A stretch of 43,866 nt of DNA, from positions 1 to 43,866 of IMG/VR virus record IMGVR_UViG_3300031236_000988. One strand, 5' to 3'. The translations under genes and the position numbers were made by a program. Positions 15,587 through 24,011 of this stretch are shown in pieces (position 1 is the first letter of the stretch; every line of letters begins with the position of its first letter). Source of the DNA: a virus. The notes under the pieces were generated by a model, which was not told the origin of the DNA, did no database searches, and saw only the letters and a list, made by a program, of their open reading frames with translations.

Positions 15587-15808
15587 ATGGACAATTCTAT
15601 ACTTAACGGAAAAAAGAGCGGCAAGAAAGTCAAGCTCGTGCCCGCGTCCAAGGGCCACAAGCCCAAGGGTGCGCACGGCCGCGCAGCGGTGAAGGAACTC
15701 GGTCGGACAAAAACGACTGGCAACTTCAAGCGCATCGAAGCCGCGAAGGGCAAGGGCGCTGCGATTGCCGCGTTCCAGAACGCCAAGAAAGCGCACGAAG
15801 GGAAGTAA
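15587..15808 (+). CDS. Small lysine-rich phage protein
   Basis: 73 residues, very basic (about a quarter Lys) with glycine, beginning NGKKSGKKVKLVPASKGHKPKG. AAGGAG precedes the ATG. No fold is evident; such proteins often bind DNA or occur in the capsid interior. It lies between the possible small terminase and the large terminase. Confidence 0.6.
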   Translation: MDNSILNGKKSGKKVKLVPASKGHKPKGAHGRAAVKELGRTKTTGNFKRIEAAKGKGAAIAAFQNAKKAHEGK

Positions 15809-15889
15809 TTTTTCCACGGGAAGAACTGGCGAACGGGTCTGGCCAGCGCACATCTTCCTACACCCCGTGAACGCGGGTGAGACGGCACC

Positions 15890-17503
15890 GTGGAAAAAGA
15901 CCCTCAGCAACACAGGAACCCAGTGACAAGCATCACCCCCCAGATGGCAGAACGTCTTGAGGTACGCAGGCGCTGCCGCACAGACCTCCAATTCCTTTCC
16001 GAGATGATGGGCTATGATTTCGTCCCCGAAGTCCACGACCTCTTGTGGGCGCAGTTCTTCAAACCCGATCCCTCGAAGCCTTGGGCGCAGCAAACCTACA
16101 TAGTCAAGCGTTTGATCCTCTGGGCACGCGGCCATTATAAGACCACCGCGATCATGGTTTTTATCGTCTGCCTAATTTTGAATTTCAGTGACATCAGAAT
16201 TTTAATAATGCAGGGTTCCGTCCCGACTACCAAGACGCTCCTGCACCAGATCAAGTGCCACTTCAACGGGGAGAACCCCAATTCCCGCATCCCCGAACTC
16301 TTCCCCGAATTTTGCGTCCTGAACAAGCGGCTGGGCACAGCCATGAACTTCACCGTGCCGTGCCGCGTCAACAAAGGTCTCGCGCAGGCGACCGTCACCG
16401 TCGCGTCTTCCAAGAGCATAAAAACCGGACAGCACTACGACATCGGATTTTTTGACGACCTCGTGAACGAGTCGAACTACAAGTCCGCCCCGCAGCTCGC
16501 CAAGGTCAAGACGGATTTCATGCTGTGCATGCCGCTTCTTGACAATCCCTACTTCGCCGTGGTCAGCGGCACCCGCTATGCCTTTGGGGACTTGTACGAG
16601 GAAATACAGCGCCACAACAAGGGCGAATGGCAGATTTCGATCACCGACTGCTGGAAGGACGGAGACCCCGAGAAGGGGCCGCGCTTCCCGCAGCAGCCTT
16701 CGCGCCTCGATCCGAACAGGCTCGTGGGATTCACCACGGACAGCCTTCTCAACATGCGGGATGCAGACCCCGAAATGTTTTGCTGCCAGATGCTCAATAG
16801 GCCCGCGCAGCGCGGCGGACAGAAGCTCACCAAGGCGTTGCTGGAGTCCGCGCTCATAAATCCCGAAGACGCACCACCGCTCTCGGCGGCGATATTTTTC
16901 ATCGACACGGCAAGCACCACGAACGAGTGGAGCAACGAGTCCGTGGTCATCGTCGGCAAGCACGACCAGATGATGACACAGTACGTTGTGGACTGCGCCG
17001 GGGGCAAGTGGGGAAGCCCCGAGCTTGCGCAGTCCATCATCGAGATGGCGCTGCGGCACAGACCGGAACGGATTTTCATCGAGAAGACGCCCACATCCGT
17101 GGTGTTCACGGAGTTCCTTAAGCTGATGTGCAAGTACCGGGGCATCTACCTCCCCATCGAGCTTCTGAAGCGCGACGGGCAGCTCGACGCGAAAGACATC
17201 CGCATCGCGTCCATCGAGCCGATGATCAAGATCAAGAAGCTCCGCATCTTCCGGGGCATCCGCCACTGGGACAAGATCGTGGAGGAGTGCGGCAGGTGGC
17301 CGGGCGGGAAGAACACGCTCGACGACTTCCCTGACACCATCGCGCTGATGGTCAAGACGCTCGGCGGCGAGACGCTGATGCAGACGATCACGAGAGCGCC
17401 GAGCAACACGATACTCGCGATAGCCGCGCAGGTGCAGGCGGAGGAAGACTCAATCGCGAAAGACCCGCTGCCTGACGACGGGATGGACGGGTTCTACTTC
17501 TAA
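15890..17503 (+). CDS. terL: Terminase large subunit
   Basis: 537 residues, GTG start. The ATPase half has a Walker A-like ARGHYKTT (about residues 79-86, lacking the classic GxxGxGK) and a Walker B FFDD (about 187-190). The nuclease half has Asp339 (FFIDTAST), Glu398 (FIEKT) and Asp478/Asp479/Asp482 (DDFPD), the RNaseH-like acidic set. It packages DNA into proheads at the portal. The length is normal for the family. A Gly-rich upstream segment with a small stem-loop supplies only a weak ribosome binding site. Strongly supported. Confidence 0.92.
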   Translation: MEKDPQQHRNPVTSITPQMAERLEVRRRCRTDLQFLSEMMGYDFVPEVHDLLWAQFFKPDPSKPWAQQTYIVKRLILWARGHYKTTAIMVFIVCLILNFSDIRILIMQGSVPTTKTLLHQIKCHFNGENPNSRIPELFPEFCVLNKRLGTAMNFTVPCRVNKGLAQATVTVASSKSIKTGQHYDIGFFDDLVNESNYKSAPQLAKVKTDFMLCMPLLDNPYFAVVSGTRYAFGDLYEEIQRHNKGEWQISITDCWKDGDPEKGPRFPQQPSRLDPNRLVGFTTDSLLNMRDADPEMFCCQMLNRPAQRGGQKLTKALLESALINPEDAPPLSAAIFFIDTASTTNEWSNESVVIVGKHDQMMTQYVVDCAGGKWGSPELAQSIIEMALRHRPERIFIEKTPTSVVFTEFLKLMCKYRGIYLPIELLKRDGQLDAKDIRIASIEPMIKIKKLRIFRGIRHWDKIVEECGRWPGGKNTLDDFPDTIALMVKTLGGETLMQTITRAPSNTILAIAAQVQAEEDSIAKDPLPDDGMDGFYF

Positions 17504-17529
17504 CCTACCCAAACCTATAGAGAGACCTT

Positions 17530-19566
17530 ATGGCAGACTCAAAGTACAACCCGGACAACGAATCCAGCGTGAGCAGCTTCCGCAGCCTGCCTCAGGCTAT
17601 TGATCCCTCGCTTGCCCAAGACCCCATCATCGCACCCGAAGACTTGGCCTTTTCGGAGGAAGAGTTCGACGACCAGACCGCGCTCGGCATCGTCCTCGCG
17701 GACGTGCAGACTACGGTGGCATACCTGCAATCCAAAGCTTTGATGCCCACAGGCATCGACCTCGCGGACGACCTCATTCGTGCATATACAAAACCCCGCA
17801 TCTGGCCCGACGGAAAGCCGAAGGCCAACCTGCCTATGCACGTCGTCTTGGAGGCAATCGAGAAAATCCTGCCCGTGCTTTACATGTCACTGTTCGGGTC
17901 AGGGCGCAAGGTTCCGTTCATCCTTGAGCCGCTCGGCAACACCACGCCGGAGGCCGCACGCGCCAAATCCGATGTCCTCTGGTGGGCGGTGAAGCAGGCG
18001 AACCTCAAGGAGGAGATGCGCCTCACGATGAAGACCTGCCTGTCCTACGGCTTCTGCGTCGGATGGAGCGGCTGGGAGTCCAAGGAAATCCGCAAGAAGG
18101 TTTACACGAACACGAACGGCAAGGTTACGGGCAAGTGGAAGGAAGTCCCGATGAACCTCCCCACGTATTCAAACATGCCGCTGAAGAACATCGGCTTCGA
18201 CTCCGCGTGCTACCAACAGAACGTTTATACCGGAGCAAAATTTGTTTTCAAGCAACTGATGATTGATGCGAACGACCTGCACGACATGCGTGCGGATACT
18301 GAGCACTACAAGAACATTCCCGACGACGACCAGCTTCGCGAGATACTTTCCCACAAGAACGAACCTACCGAAGATTCTCTCGCGGCAGACAAAAGAGCGA
18401 CTTGGCGCGAGTTCCAAGCCTCCATTGACGCGGACGCCACGAGCAAAGACCCGCTGATGCAGCCGCTTGAATATATCGAGTACCACTCGAACGACCACGT
18501 GTTCGGCGTGCTCCAGCGGAAGATCGTGATCAGGAACCAAGCGAACGAGAAACGGCACCTGCCTGCACGTAGTTGCGCGTTCATCGACATCCTCGGGAGC
18601 GCATGGGGTTTTGGTATAGCGCGTCTTTTGGCCGGGGAGCAGAGATTACAAGTCGGCGTCGCATGCAACTGGGTTGACTCTCTCGCCCTCGTCTTGAATC
18701 CCGTCTACCAACTTATGAAAGGTTTAGGACCCGGAACTCAAAATGTTCCAGTGTCGCCCGGCAAGGTCATCAACCTCAACGGAGAACTGAAGCCGCTGCT
18801 CACGCCGGACATTTCCATGCCCGCGATGGGTGCTATCGAGTCCTCTGAATCCCGCGCAGCGAAGAGAGTCGGCGCGAACGGCGGGGACATGATGCCCAAG
18901 CAGGCATTGCGCACCGGAGCCGGGGTGAACGCCTTGACAGGCGACGTGGTCCAGCGCCTCCAGTATTTCTTGGAAATATTTGTCAACAACATCTACATCC
19001 CCGTCCTTGAGGAGTTTCTGGAGGATTGCTTCGACCAGCTTCAGCCCGAGCAGATCAACCACATCCTCACCGAGGAGCAGGGGAAGGCTTGGGAAGGCGA
19101 CATCGCCGACGTTTACAACGCGCAGTGCTCGGTCGATGTCATCGCCGGGGCGAACCTCATGGCACGCCAAGCCGCCGCGCAGCTCCTGCCCATGATCCTC
19201 AGCACAATGTCCTCGTCCGCTGTGCAGGATGCGCTACAGGTCAAGGGCGACTACTTCGACTTCGAGGAAGTGTGCAAGGAAGCGTTGGACATATTCGGCT
19301 GGGACTTGGACACGCTGTTCCACAAGATGACCCCCGAAATGCTCCAGCGCATGAACCAAAAGAACCAAGCGATGTCCGCCGGAGTCGCTGCGGCGAACCT
19401 ACAGAATCAAAAACACGATAACAAACTTTCGGAGATAAACGAAAAAGGAACAGTTGAGGCGGGCGTTTCACTCGTAAAAACCGCCGTGAAAGGCAACGCG
19501 GACGCCGCTGGCGCGGAGTTGCAAAGCTTGGGTCAGGGAAGCGGTGAGGAAGAGGGAGGACAGTAA
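17530..19566 (+). CDS. Portal protein
   Basis: 678 residues directly after the terminase, in the size range of podoviral portals (P22-like). Recognisable features are a variable acidic start, a wing rich in beta strands (residues about 170-300), a conserved-looking LPARSCAFIDILGSAWGFGIARLLAGEQ stem region (about 340-366), long helices EIFVNNIYIPVLEEFLEDCF, and an Ala/Gln/Asn-rich helical barrel-like end (about 600-678). It forms the dodecameric ring for DNA entry and exit and binds TerL. The call rests mainly on position, length and architecture. It overlaps the next start by one base. Confidence 0.8.
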   Translation: MADSKYNPDNESSVSSFRSLPQAIDPSLAQDPIIAPEDLAFSEEEFDDQTALGIVLADVQTTVAYLQSKALMPTGIDLADDLIRAYTKPRIWPDGKPKANLPMHVVLEAIEKILPVLYMSLFGSGRKVPFILEPLGNTTPEAARAKSDVLWWAVKQANLKEEMRLTMKTCLSYGFCVGWSGWESKEIRKKVYTNTNGKVTGKWKEVPMNLPTYSNMPLKNIGFDSACYQQNVYTGAKFVFKQLMIDANDLHDMRADTEHYKNIPDDDQLREILSHKNEPTEDSLAADKRATWREFQASIDADATSKDPLMQPLEYIEYHSNDHVFGVLQRKIVIRNQANEKRHLPARSCAFIDILGSAWGFGIARLLAGEQRLQVGVACNWVDSLALVLNPVYQLMKGLGPGTQNVPVSPGKVINLNGELKPLLTPDISMPAMGAIESSESRAAKRVGANGGDMMPKQALRTGAGVNALTGDVVQRLQYFLEIFVNNIYIPVLEEFLEDCFDQLQPEQINHILTEEQGKAWEGDIADVYNAQCSVDVIAGANLMARQAAAQLLPMILSTMSSSAVQDALQVKGDYFDFEEVCKEALDIFGWDLDTLFHKMTPEMLQRMNQKNQAMSAGVAAANLQNQKHDNKLSEINEKGTVEAGVSLVKTAVKGNADAAGAELQSLGQGSGEEEGGQ

Positions 19567-19865
19567 TGCCTACGGAACTTGAACGTATTTCAGCAATCAG
19601 GATCGCGCTCGCCCCCATAGTGGGGACGCCGGGCTGGTTCTACGTGAAGAAGATCGCGGACAACGTCGTGGACGCAGCCAAGGATTCAATTCTTGACGCC
19701 GAGACGCCCGAAGAGCGCGAGGAACTTGCGCTGAAAGCGACCGCCCTCAAGAAGGGCTTCGCGGAACTTTTCAAGGGTATTGAGTCGCTCACGTCTTTCG
19801 AGGAACGCGAGGAAGACGACGATTGGTACGCAAACCTGAATTTTGAAGCTGAACAAGGAGAATAG
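19566..19865 (+). CDS. Small acidic phage head-module protein
   Basis: 99 residues beginning at the stop of the portal gene (TAATG), so coupled. Helical, with a strongly acidic end (FEEREEDDDWYANLNFEAEQGE). It precedes the probable scaffold and may be a portal or scaffold accessory protein. No known family recognised. Confidence 0.6.
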   Translation: MPTELERISAIRIALAPIVGTPGWFYVKKIADNVVDAAKDSILDAETPEEREELALKATALKKGFAELFKGIESLTSFEEREEDDDWYANLNFEAEQGE

Positions 19866-19866
19866 T

Positions 19867-20799
19867 ATGCCAGAGACAAAAGCATTCGATCCAGAGACCG
19901 CACCTCTTGAAGAACTCCGCGCTATGGCGCTGGCGGAATCCGAGAAGGCGGAAGTCGCCGAGCCAGAAGTCCGTCCCGCAGCCAAGGCCGAGGTTGTCAT
20001 CGCCGATGATCCAGACCACCTCGTGATCCCCACCGATGAGGCCGAGGAAGTAGCCGAGGAAGAGGAAGAGACTGAGTACATCGTCCGCCGCGAAATAGAC
20101 CTTGGCGACGGTTCCGGCGTGCAGGTATTTTCCGGCAAAGGCGCGACGCAGGCGGAAGCCTACGAGGCATACATCGACAAGATCAACGCGGCGCAGGCCA
20201 GCGCTACTCGCAAGATTCGCGAACTGAGCAAGCAGGTCAAGACCGAGAAGGTGCTGACCGACCAAGAGAAGGCTGACATTGAGTATGTCACTCGGCAGAG
20301 GTTCCAGAAGGAACCCGAGAAAGTCGTCGAGGAGCTTGTGATCCAGACTTTGAACAAAGCCGCTGCCGGAAAAGCGCGCAGCGACCAAGCGCAGACAGAT
20401 TTTGTTGCTACGCACCCCTTATTTGTAACCGATCCCAAGACGGGAAACGGCGACAAGATGCTGGCGGAGTTCGCAAGACTCTACCCTGATGCCACCGAGT
20501 TCACGGAAGCGGGATTGGAAAAGGCTTACCAAAGCCTGAGTTCCAGCGGATTGCTGGTTCTCAGGAGTGAGGAAGCGGACGCGGCCACGGAAGCGGAAGT
20601 CAAGGCAACTGAGCGTATTGCCCAGCCCAAGACGGAAGCTACGCAGCCACGAGTCAGCCGGAAGGCAAGCACGGTCTCCCCGAGGGGACGCCCTGCACCA
20701 GTCGTGAAAACGGAGCCTACGGAGGACGAGCTTTATGCCATGCCAATGGATAAGCTTCGCCGCCTCGCGATTGACGCCGACAACAAGGCGCAAGAGTAA
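19867..20799 (+). CDS. Probable scaffolding protein
   Basis: 310 residues from the ATG at 19867 (AAGGAG upstream); a start at 19843 would lie inside the previous gene. Highly charged, Glu/Ala/Lys-rich and helical, with a very acidic stretch (about residues 60-80), a long central helix (QASATRKIRELSKQVKTEKVL) and a Pro/Arg-rich end. Acidic, helical, low-complexity proteins directly before the major capsid gene are usually scaffolds that assemble the prohead and leave it. Inferred from position and composition. Confidence 0.65.
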   Translation: MPETKAFDPETAPLEELRAMALAESEKAEVAEPEVRPAAKAEVVIADDPDHLVIPTDEAEEVAEEEEETEYIVRREIDLGDGSGVQVFSGKGATQAEAYEAYIDKINAAQASATRKIRELSKQVKTEKVLTDQEKADIEYVTRQRFQKEPEKVVEELVIQTLNKAAAGKARSDQAQTDFVATHPLFVTDPKTGNGDKMLAEFARLYPDATEFTEAGLEKAYQSLSSSGLLVLRSEEADAATEAEVKATERIAQPKTEATQPRVSRKASTVSPRGRPAPVVKTEPTEDELYAMPMDKLRRLAIDADNKAQE

Positions 20800-20850
20800 G
20801 CCCGAAGCCCGCCGCACGGCAAAAGCCACCCGAACCTCAAGGATGAATTT

Positions 20851-21852
20851 ATGGCTTTGCCAACAGCAGCCTCAGTAGTCTCAAGCGGTCTCGCGGCCTA
20901 TCCGACGATTTTTTACGATAGGACCGCGCTCGACACCCTGTATCACAACTTGTTTTTCTATTCCAGCACCGACCTCAAGGTCATGCCCGATATGTCGGGC
21001 GTCGCCATGCAGCTCTTCGGCTACACCGCGATGGTTGCCAACACCGTCCCAGCGACGGAAGGCACACCCGGCGTGGGTCAGACCGTGACGCAAGTCCCGG
21101 CGGTTTTGAACCTCGCGAACTACGTCGATTACATCAGCTACTCCAACAAGGTGAAGCTCACAGCCATCAGCGACACGGTGGCCGAGGGTTCAGCTTTGCT
21201 CGCTTTTAGGGGCGCATACTCGGTTGACACCGTCATCCAGAACGCCTACATCGCGGCGGCCAATGCGACCCCGGCTGACTACATTAAGGTCGCAGACGGT
21301 TTTTATATGACCGCCTCGCTCTCACGCCAAGCGGTGTGGAAGCTCCGTGCCTTCGACGTGAAGCCCAAGGCCAACGGCCTATTTTTCGGGATCATCCACT
21401 CGCTCAACGCCTATGACCTTGTCAACGACGCTACGGCGGCTGGTTTCACCGACCTCCAGAAGTACACGGAGAGCCTCGCACCGGACAACCCGGCCCTCGC
21501 CGGAATCCGTGGCGCTCGTGTAGGTAACGTAGGCGGATGCGAATTTTTCGAGTCGAACGCCGTCACCGTGACGCCGGGCTACGCGGGATCGCCCCCGAAG
21601 AACGGCTACAACGTCTACGTGATCGGACATCAGGCGTCAATTTCGTCCAGCCTCGGCAAGACGAACCTGTCGCAGAAGAACTTCACAGTTGTGACGCGCA
21701 ACTTCCCAATCGGTTCTAACTCTCTGGACCCCGGCGGATTGATCGCTGCGGCTTCGATCTACAACTTCTTCTTCGGCTGCATCATCGCGCCGCAGACGGT
21801 CGTGGGCACGGACAAGTTCAGAATTATTCAAGTGGAGTCGTCCATAGGCTGA
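20851..21852 (+). CDS. Major capsid protein, N4-gp56 type
   Basis: 333 residues. The N-terminal half matches the pattern of the N4-gp56 capsid family (HK97 fold): a hydrophobic start, KVMPDMSGVAMQLFGYTAM, an ATEGTPGVGQTVTQVPAVLNL segment, NYVDYISYSNKVKLTAISDTV and a LLAFRGAYSVDTVIQ helix. It is the shell subunit, in the usual place behind a scaffold. AAGGATG precedes the ATG. N4-gp56 capsids occur mainly in podovirus-like phages, in agreement with the rest of the operon. Confidence 0.85.
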   Translation: MALPTAASVVSSGLAAYPTIFYDRTALDTLYHNLFFYSSTDLKVMPDMSGVAMQLFGYTAMVANTVPATEGTPGVGQTVTQVPAVLNLANYVDYISYSNKVKLTAISDTVAEGSALLAFRGAYSVDTVIQNAYIAAANATPADYIKVADGFYMTASLSRQAVWKLRAFDVKPKANGLFFGIIHSLNAYDLVNDATAAGFTDLQKYTESLAPDNPALAGIRGARVGNVGGCEFFESNAVTVTPGYAGSPPKNGYNVYVIGHQASISSSLGKTNLSQKNFTVVTRNFPIGSNSLDPGGLIAAASIYNFFFGCIIAPQTVVGTDKFRIIQVESSIG

Positions 21853-21861
21853 AAAAACAAC

Positions 21862-21903
21862 TTTTGTGACTTTCTCAGTATTAGACAGAGAGGTCACAAA
21901 ATG
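21862..21903 (+). promoter_or_regulatory. RNA hairpin over the homing-endonuclease ribosome binding site
   Basis: TTTTGTGAC (21862-21870) pairs perfectly with GTCACAAAA (21893-21901); the inner TTCTC/GAGAG can extend the stem. The 3' arm contains the end of the GAGAGG Shine-Dalgarno sequence and the A of the ATG at 21901. Read-through capsid transcripts would therefore hide the start codon. A comparable arrangement is known for I-TevI and other T4 homing endonucleases. Confidence 0.7.
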
Positions 21904-22692
21904 TTCATCTACAAAATCACGAATGCCGTCAATGGAAAGATTTACATCGGGCAGCACAAGGGCGACAGCTTGCAGAAGTACCTGTGGCAGAAGTTCAGTC
22001 ATGCTCGCAGTAAGAAATCTATGGGGTCGCATCTGTTCAACGCCATGCGGAAGTACCCCAAAGATGCTTGGAGCATAGAGGCTCTCGCCGAGGTTCACGG
22101 CGAGAAGGCAGTGCTTGACAGCCTTGAAACTTTTGTCATCACCGTCTTTGATTCCCGCAACCCCGAACGTGGTTACAACATCTGCCGGGGCGGCGAAGGA
22201 CGAACGGGACCACACACCGCCGAGACAATAAAGCTAATCGGCGAGAATTCAAAGAAGATGTGGACGAACCCCGAGACCGTGGAAAAGATGCGGGTGAGAA
22301 CAACCGCAACCGCAGATAGGCAACGGGGCGTCCCGAAGAGCGAAGAGCACATAGGCGCTATACGGGAAGCGATGCAAGACCCGAAGGTTCGGAAACATCA
22401 AAGCGAGGCAGCGAAACAACGCTTCGCCGAGGGCAGAGGCAACTTGCACGATGCGGAGACCGAAGCCAAGAGATTAGAGGCTTGCAGAACTCCAGAGTTT
22501 CGAGCCGCAGTGGCGGCACGGAGTAAAGGGAACTCGTGGAAGAGAGACTGGTTCGCGAAGCAGGAAAAGAAGCCAGCATCTCCAGTCCTACCGCACGTAA
22601 ACAAAGGTAGGAAGTTTTCTGATGAGCATCGCCGCAAATTGAGCGAAGCCCGAAAACGTGTAGTGGCACAAGGAGCAACAAACATTTTATGA
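21901..22692 (+). CDS. GIY-YIG homing endonuclease with NUMOD3-like motifs
   Basis: 263 residues. The GIY-YIG domain opens at residue 2: FIYKI (the GIY half), then IYIGQ (the YIG half), followed by the Arg/His-containing region and SLETFVITVFDSRNPERGYNICRGG. Downstream are NUMOD3-like DNA-binding repeats (GVPKSEEHIGAIREAM, GRKFSDEHRRKLSEARK), the usual tail of phage free-standing homing endonucleases. It cuts alleles lacking it and spreads by repair. It sits between the capsid and the next virion gene without interrupting either, and its stop overlaps the next ATG. A hairpin covers its ribosome binding site. Confidence 0.88.
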   Translation: MFIYKITNAVNGKIYIGQHKGDSLQKYLWQKFSHARSKKSMGSHLFNAMRKYPKDAWSIEALAEVHGEKAVLDSLETFVITVFDSRNPERGYNICRGGEGRTGPHTAETIKLIGENSKKMWTNPETVEKMRVRTTATADRQRGVPKSEEHIGAIREAMQDPKVRKHQSEAAKQRFAEGRGNLHDAETEAKRLEACRTPEFRAAVAARSKGNSWKRDWFAKQEKKPASPVLPHVNKGRKFSDEHRRKLSEARKRVVAQGATNIL

Positions 22693-23648
22693 GCAGCCCA
22701 ATCTTTATCTACTTTCTCGCCGACGGGGAAATCTGGGTTTCAAATGACATCCAGAAGTATCCGCCCGTCCCGCAGTATCCCGATGTCTCGCCCGGATTGC
22801 CCGGCACGATTGATGCCATCTTCAAGATCAGCGGCGAAGTAAAGTACCAGCAGCTCGGAACCATCGTCGGGCAAATCCTGATCTCCTTCAACGACGCTGT
22901 GGGCACGGAACTCGGCGCGGCTGCGCCGTACGGAATTTTGGCCGCCGCTGGAATCACGAACGCCTCGGCTGCCACCACCATCGTCCCGAATCCGCCCGTC
23001 GTGATAGGTTCTTTCCCAACGACTTCTATCACGGGGTTCAACCCGCCGCTCGCTACCATCGACAACACGGACGCTGCCGCAGCTCAGGCCGCTGCTCTTG
23101 TTGCCTACAACTACTATTCTTCACTGACATTCACTTCCCTTGGCGGATCAATCGACTTGAGCACGTCCAACGGAAGCGGTGGAAACGTCTACACGCCCGG
23201 AAATTACAGTTTCGGCGCTGCTTTGATGTCCACGGGTATCGTCCTCAACGGCGCAGGCACATACATTTTCAAGGGATCGTCCACGATCAACCTTGCGTCA
23301 GGACAGTCGATAATCCTGACGAACGGAGCCACGGCGTCGAACGTCGTCTGGCTGGTCGGTTCGTCACTCACAACGGTCGCTAACAGCAACTTTGTCGGCA
23401 CGATCCTTGCCAACACATCCATCACGCTCGGCGGCGGCACGCTCGTCGGTCGCGCTCTCGCAGGCGTCGTTACGAGTTCCGGCGCGGTCACAATCGCAGC
23501 CAGTACGGCGATCACTTTGCCAGAAGCCACCGGCGCTGCGAACGCAGTCGGGACTCTGCAAAACGTGGGCATCAACAACGCGGCAACCCTTGTCACCCGC
23601 TACGGACTAACGGGCGGCAACGGGCGCAACGGAATTGAAATAGTCTAA
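22689..23648 (+). CDS. Virion-region protein with a DUF3494 ice-binding-like domain
   Basis: 319 residues. Residues about 80-276 follow DUF3494 from end to end: YGILAAAGITN, the TSITGF turn, a TIDNTDAAAAQAAALVAYNYY alpha helix, VYTPGNYSF, an N-V-V-W-L-V-G strand, FVGTILANTSITLGGGT and GRALAGVVTSSGAVTIAASTAIT. DUF3494 is a discontinuous beta-solenoid with a long side helix; members include bacterial and fungal ice-binding proteins and adhesins. The first 70 residues are an unrelated domain, probably the capsid or tail anchor. No signal peptide is present, although secreted members normally have one. It is coupled to the preceding gene (ATGA) and transcribed with the capsid gene. Domain call firm; the role (head fibre, adhesin or ice contact) is open. 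Confidence 0.85.
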   Translation: MSSPIFIYFLADGEIWVSNDIQKYPPVPQYPDVSPGLPGTIDAIFKISGEVKYQQLGTIVGQILISFNDAVGTELGAAAPYGILAAAGITNASAATTIVPNPPVVIGSFPTTSITGFNPPLATIDNTDAAAAQAAALVAYNYYSSLTFTSLGGSIDLSTSNGSGGNVYTPGNYSFGAALMSTGIVLNGAGTYIFKGSSTINLASGQSIILTNGATASNVVWLVGSSLTTVANSNFVGTILANTSITLGGGTLVGRALAGVVTSSGAVTIAASTAITLPEATGAANAVGTLQNVGINNAATLVTRYGLTGGNGRNGIEIV

Positions 23649-23657
23649 GGAGACTCT

Positions 23658-23951
23658 ATGTCAATCGCAGCACCAGCAACATTCACGATCACAGGCGGAG
23701 CGACACTCACGATCAGCGTCACGTGGAGCGTCGCCCCGGTGACCTCAACGATGGTCATCAACGGGCACACGTATCCGCTCAACGCGGTGTTTGACAACCC
23801 GGCGAACGTCATCGCCGACATTGAAATCGCCGCGTCATGCTCGCCGTACTTCGCCGGAAAAGTTCTTCAGGCGTTGCAGACGGTCATCGGCGCATACGAC
23901 ATTCAGGCCAACCAAGCACAGGGCCTGCCGCTCAGTTTCGCAATCGCCTAA
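23658..23951 (+). CDS. Small beta-rich virion-region protein
   Basis: 97 residues, AAGGAG before the ATG. Beta-rich N-terminal half (FTITGGATLTISVTWSVAPVTSTMVINGH) followed by a helical half (ADIEIAASCSPYFAGKVLQALQTVI). It is in the same operon just behind the DUF3494 gene, so it could be its partner, a decoration protein or head cement. No known family recognised. Confidence 0.6.
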   Translation: MSIAAPATFTITGGATLTISVTWSVAPVTSTMVINGHTYPLNAVFDNPANVIADIEIAASCSPYFAGKVLQALQTVIGAYDIQANQAQGLPLSFAIA

Positions 23952-23969
23952 ATCTCTTCGTCAAAAGAG

Positions 23970-23990
23970 GGGGAGTCTCAGGGACTCCCC
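23970..23990 (+). promoter_or_regulatory. Perfect intergenic hairpin in the late operon
   Basis: GGGGAGTC (23970-23977), loop TCAGG, GACTCCCC (23983-23990): an 8-bp GC-rich stem between two virion genes. No T-run follows, so it is not a normal terminator. It may protect or process the upstream capsid-region mRNA or act as a weak attenuator. Confidence 0.5.
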
Positions 23991-24011
23991 AGTAGTCCAG
24001 CAAGAGGGAAC

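Noticed and set aside
16202-17266. Long open frame (354 codons) antisense to the terminase gene
   Set aside because: Antisense shadow of a GC-rich gene with clear terminase motifs; Arg/Leu/His-rich and no known features.
13526-21892. Shared 13-mer AGTATTAGACAGA upstream of the genes at 13566 and 21901, considered as a phage promoter
   Set aside because: Matches of this length are expected by chance in 44 kb, and no consistent -35 element accompanies it.
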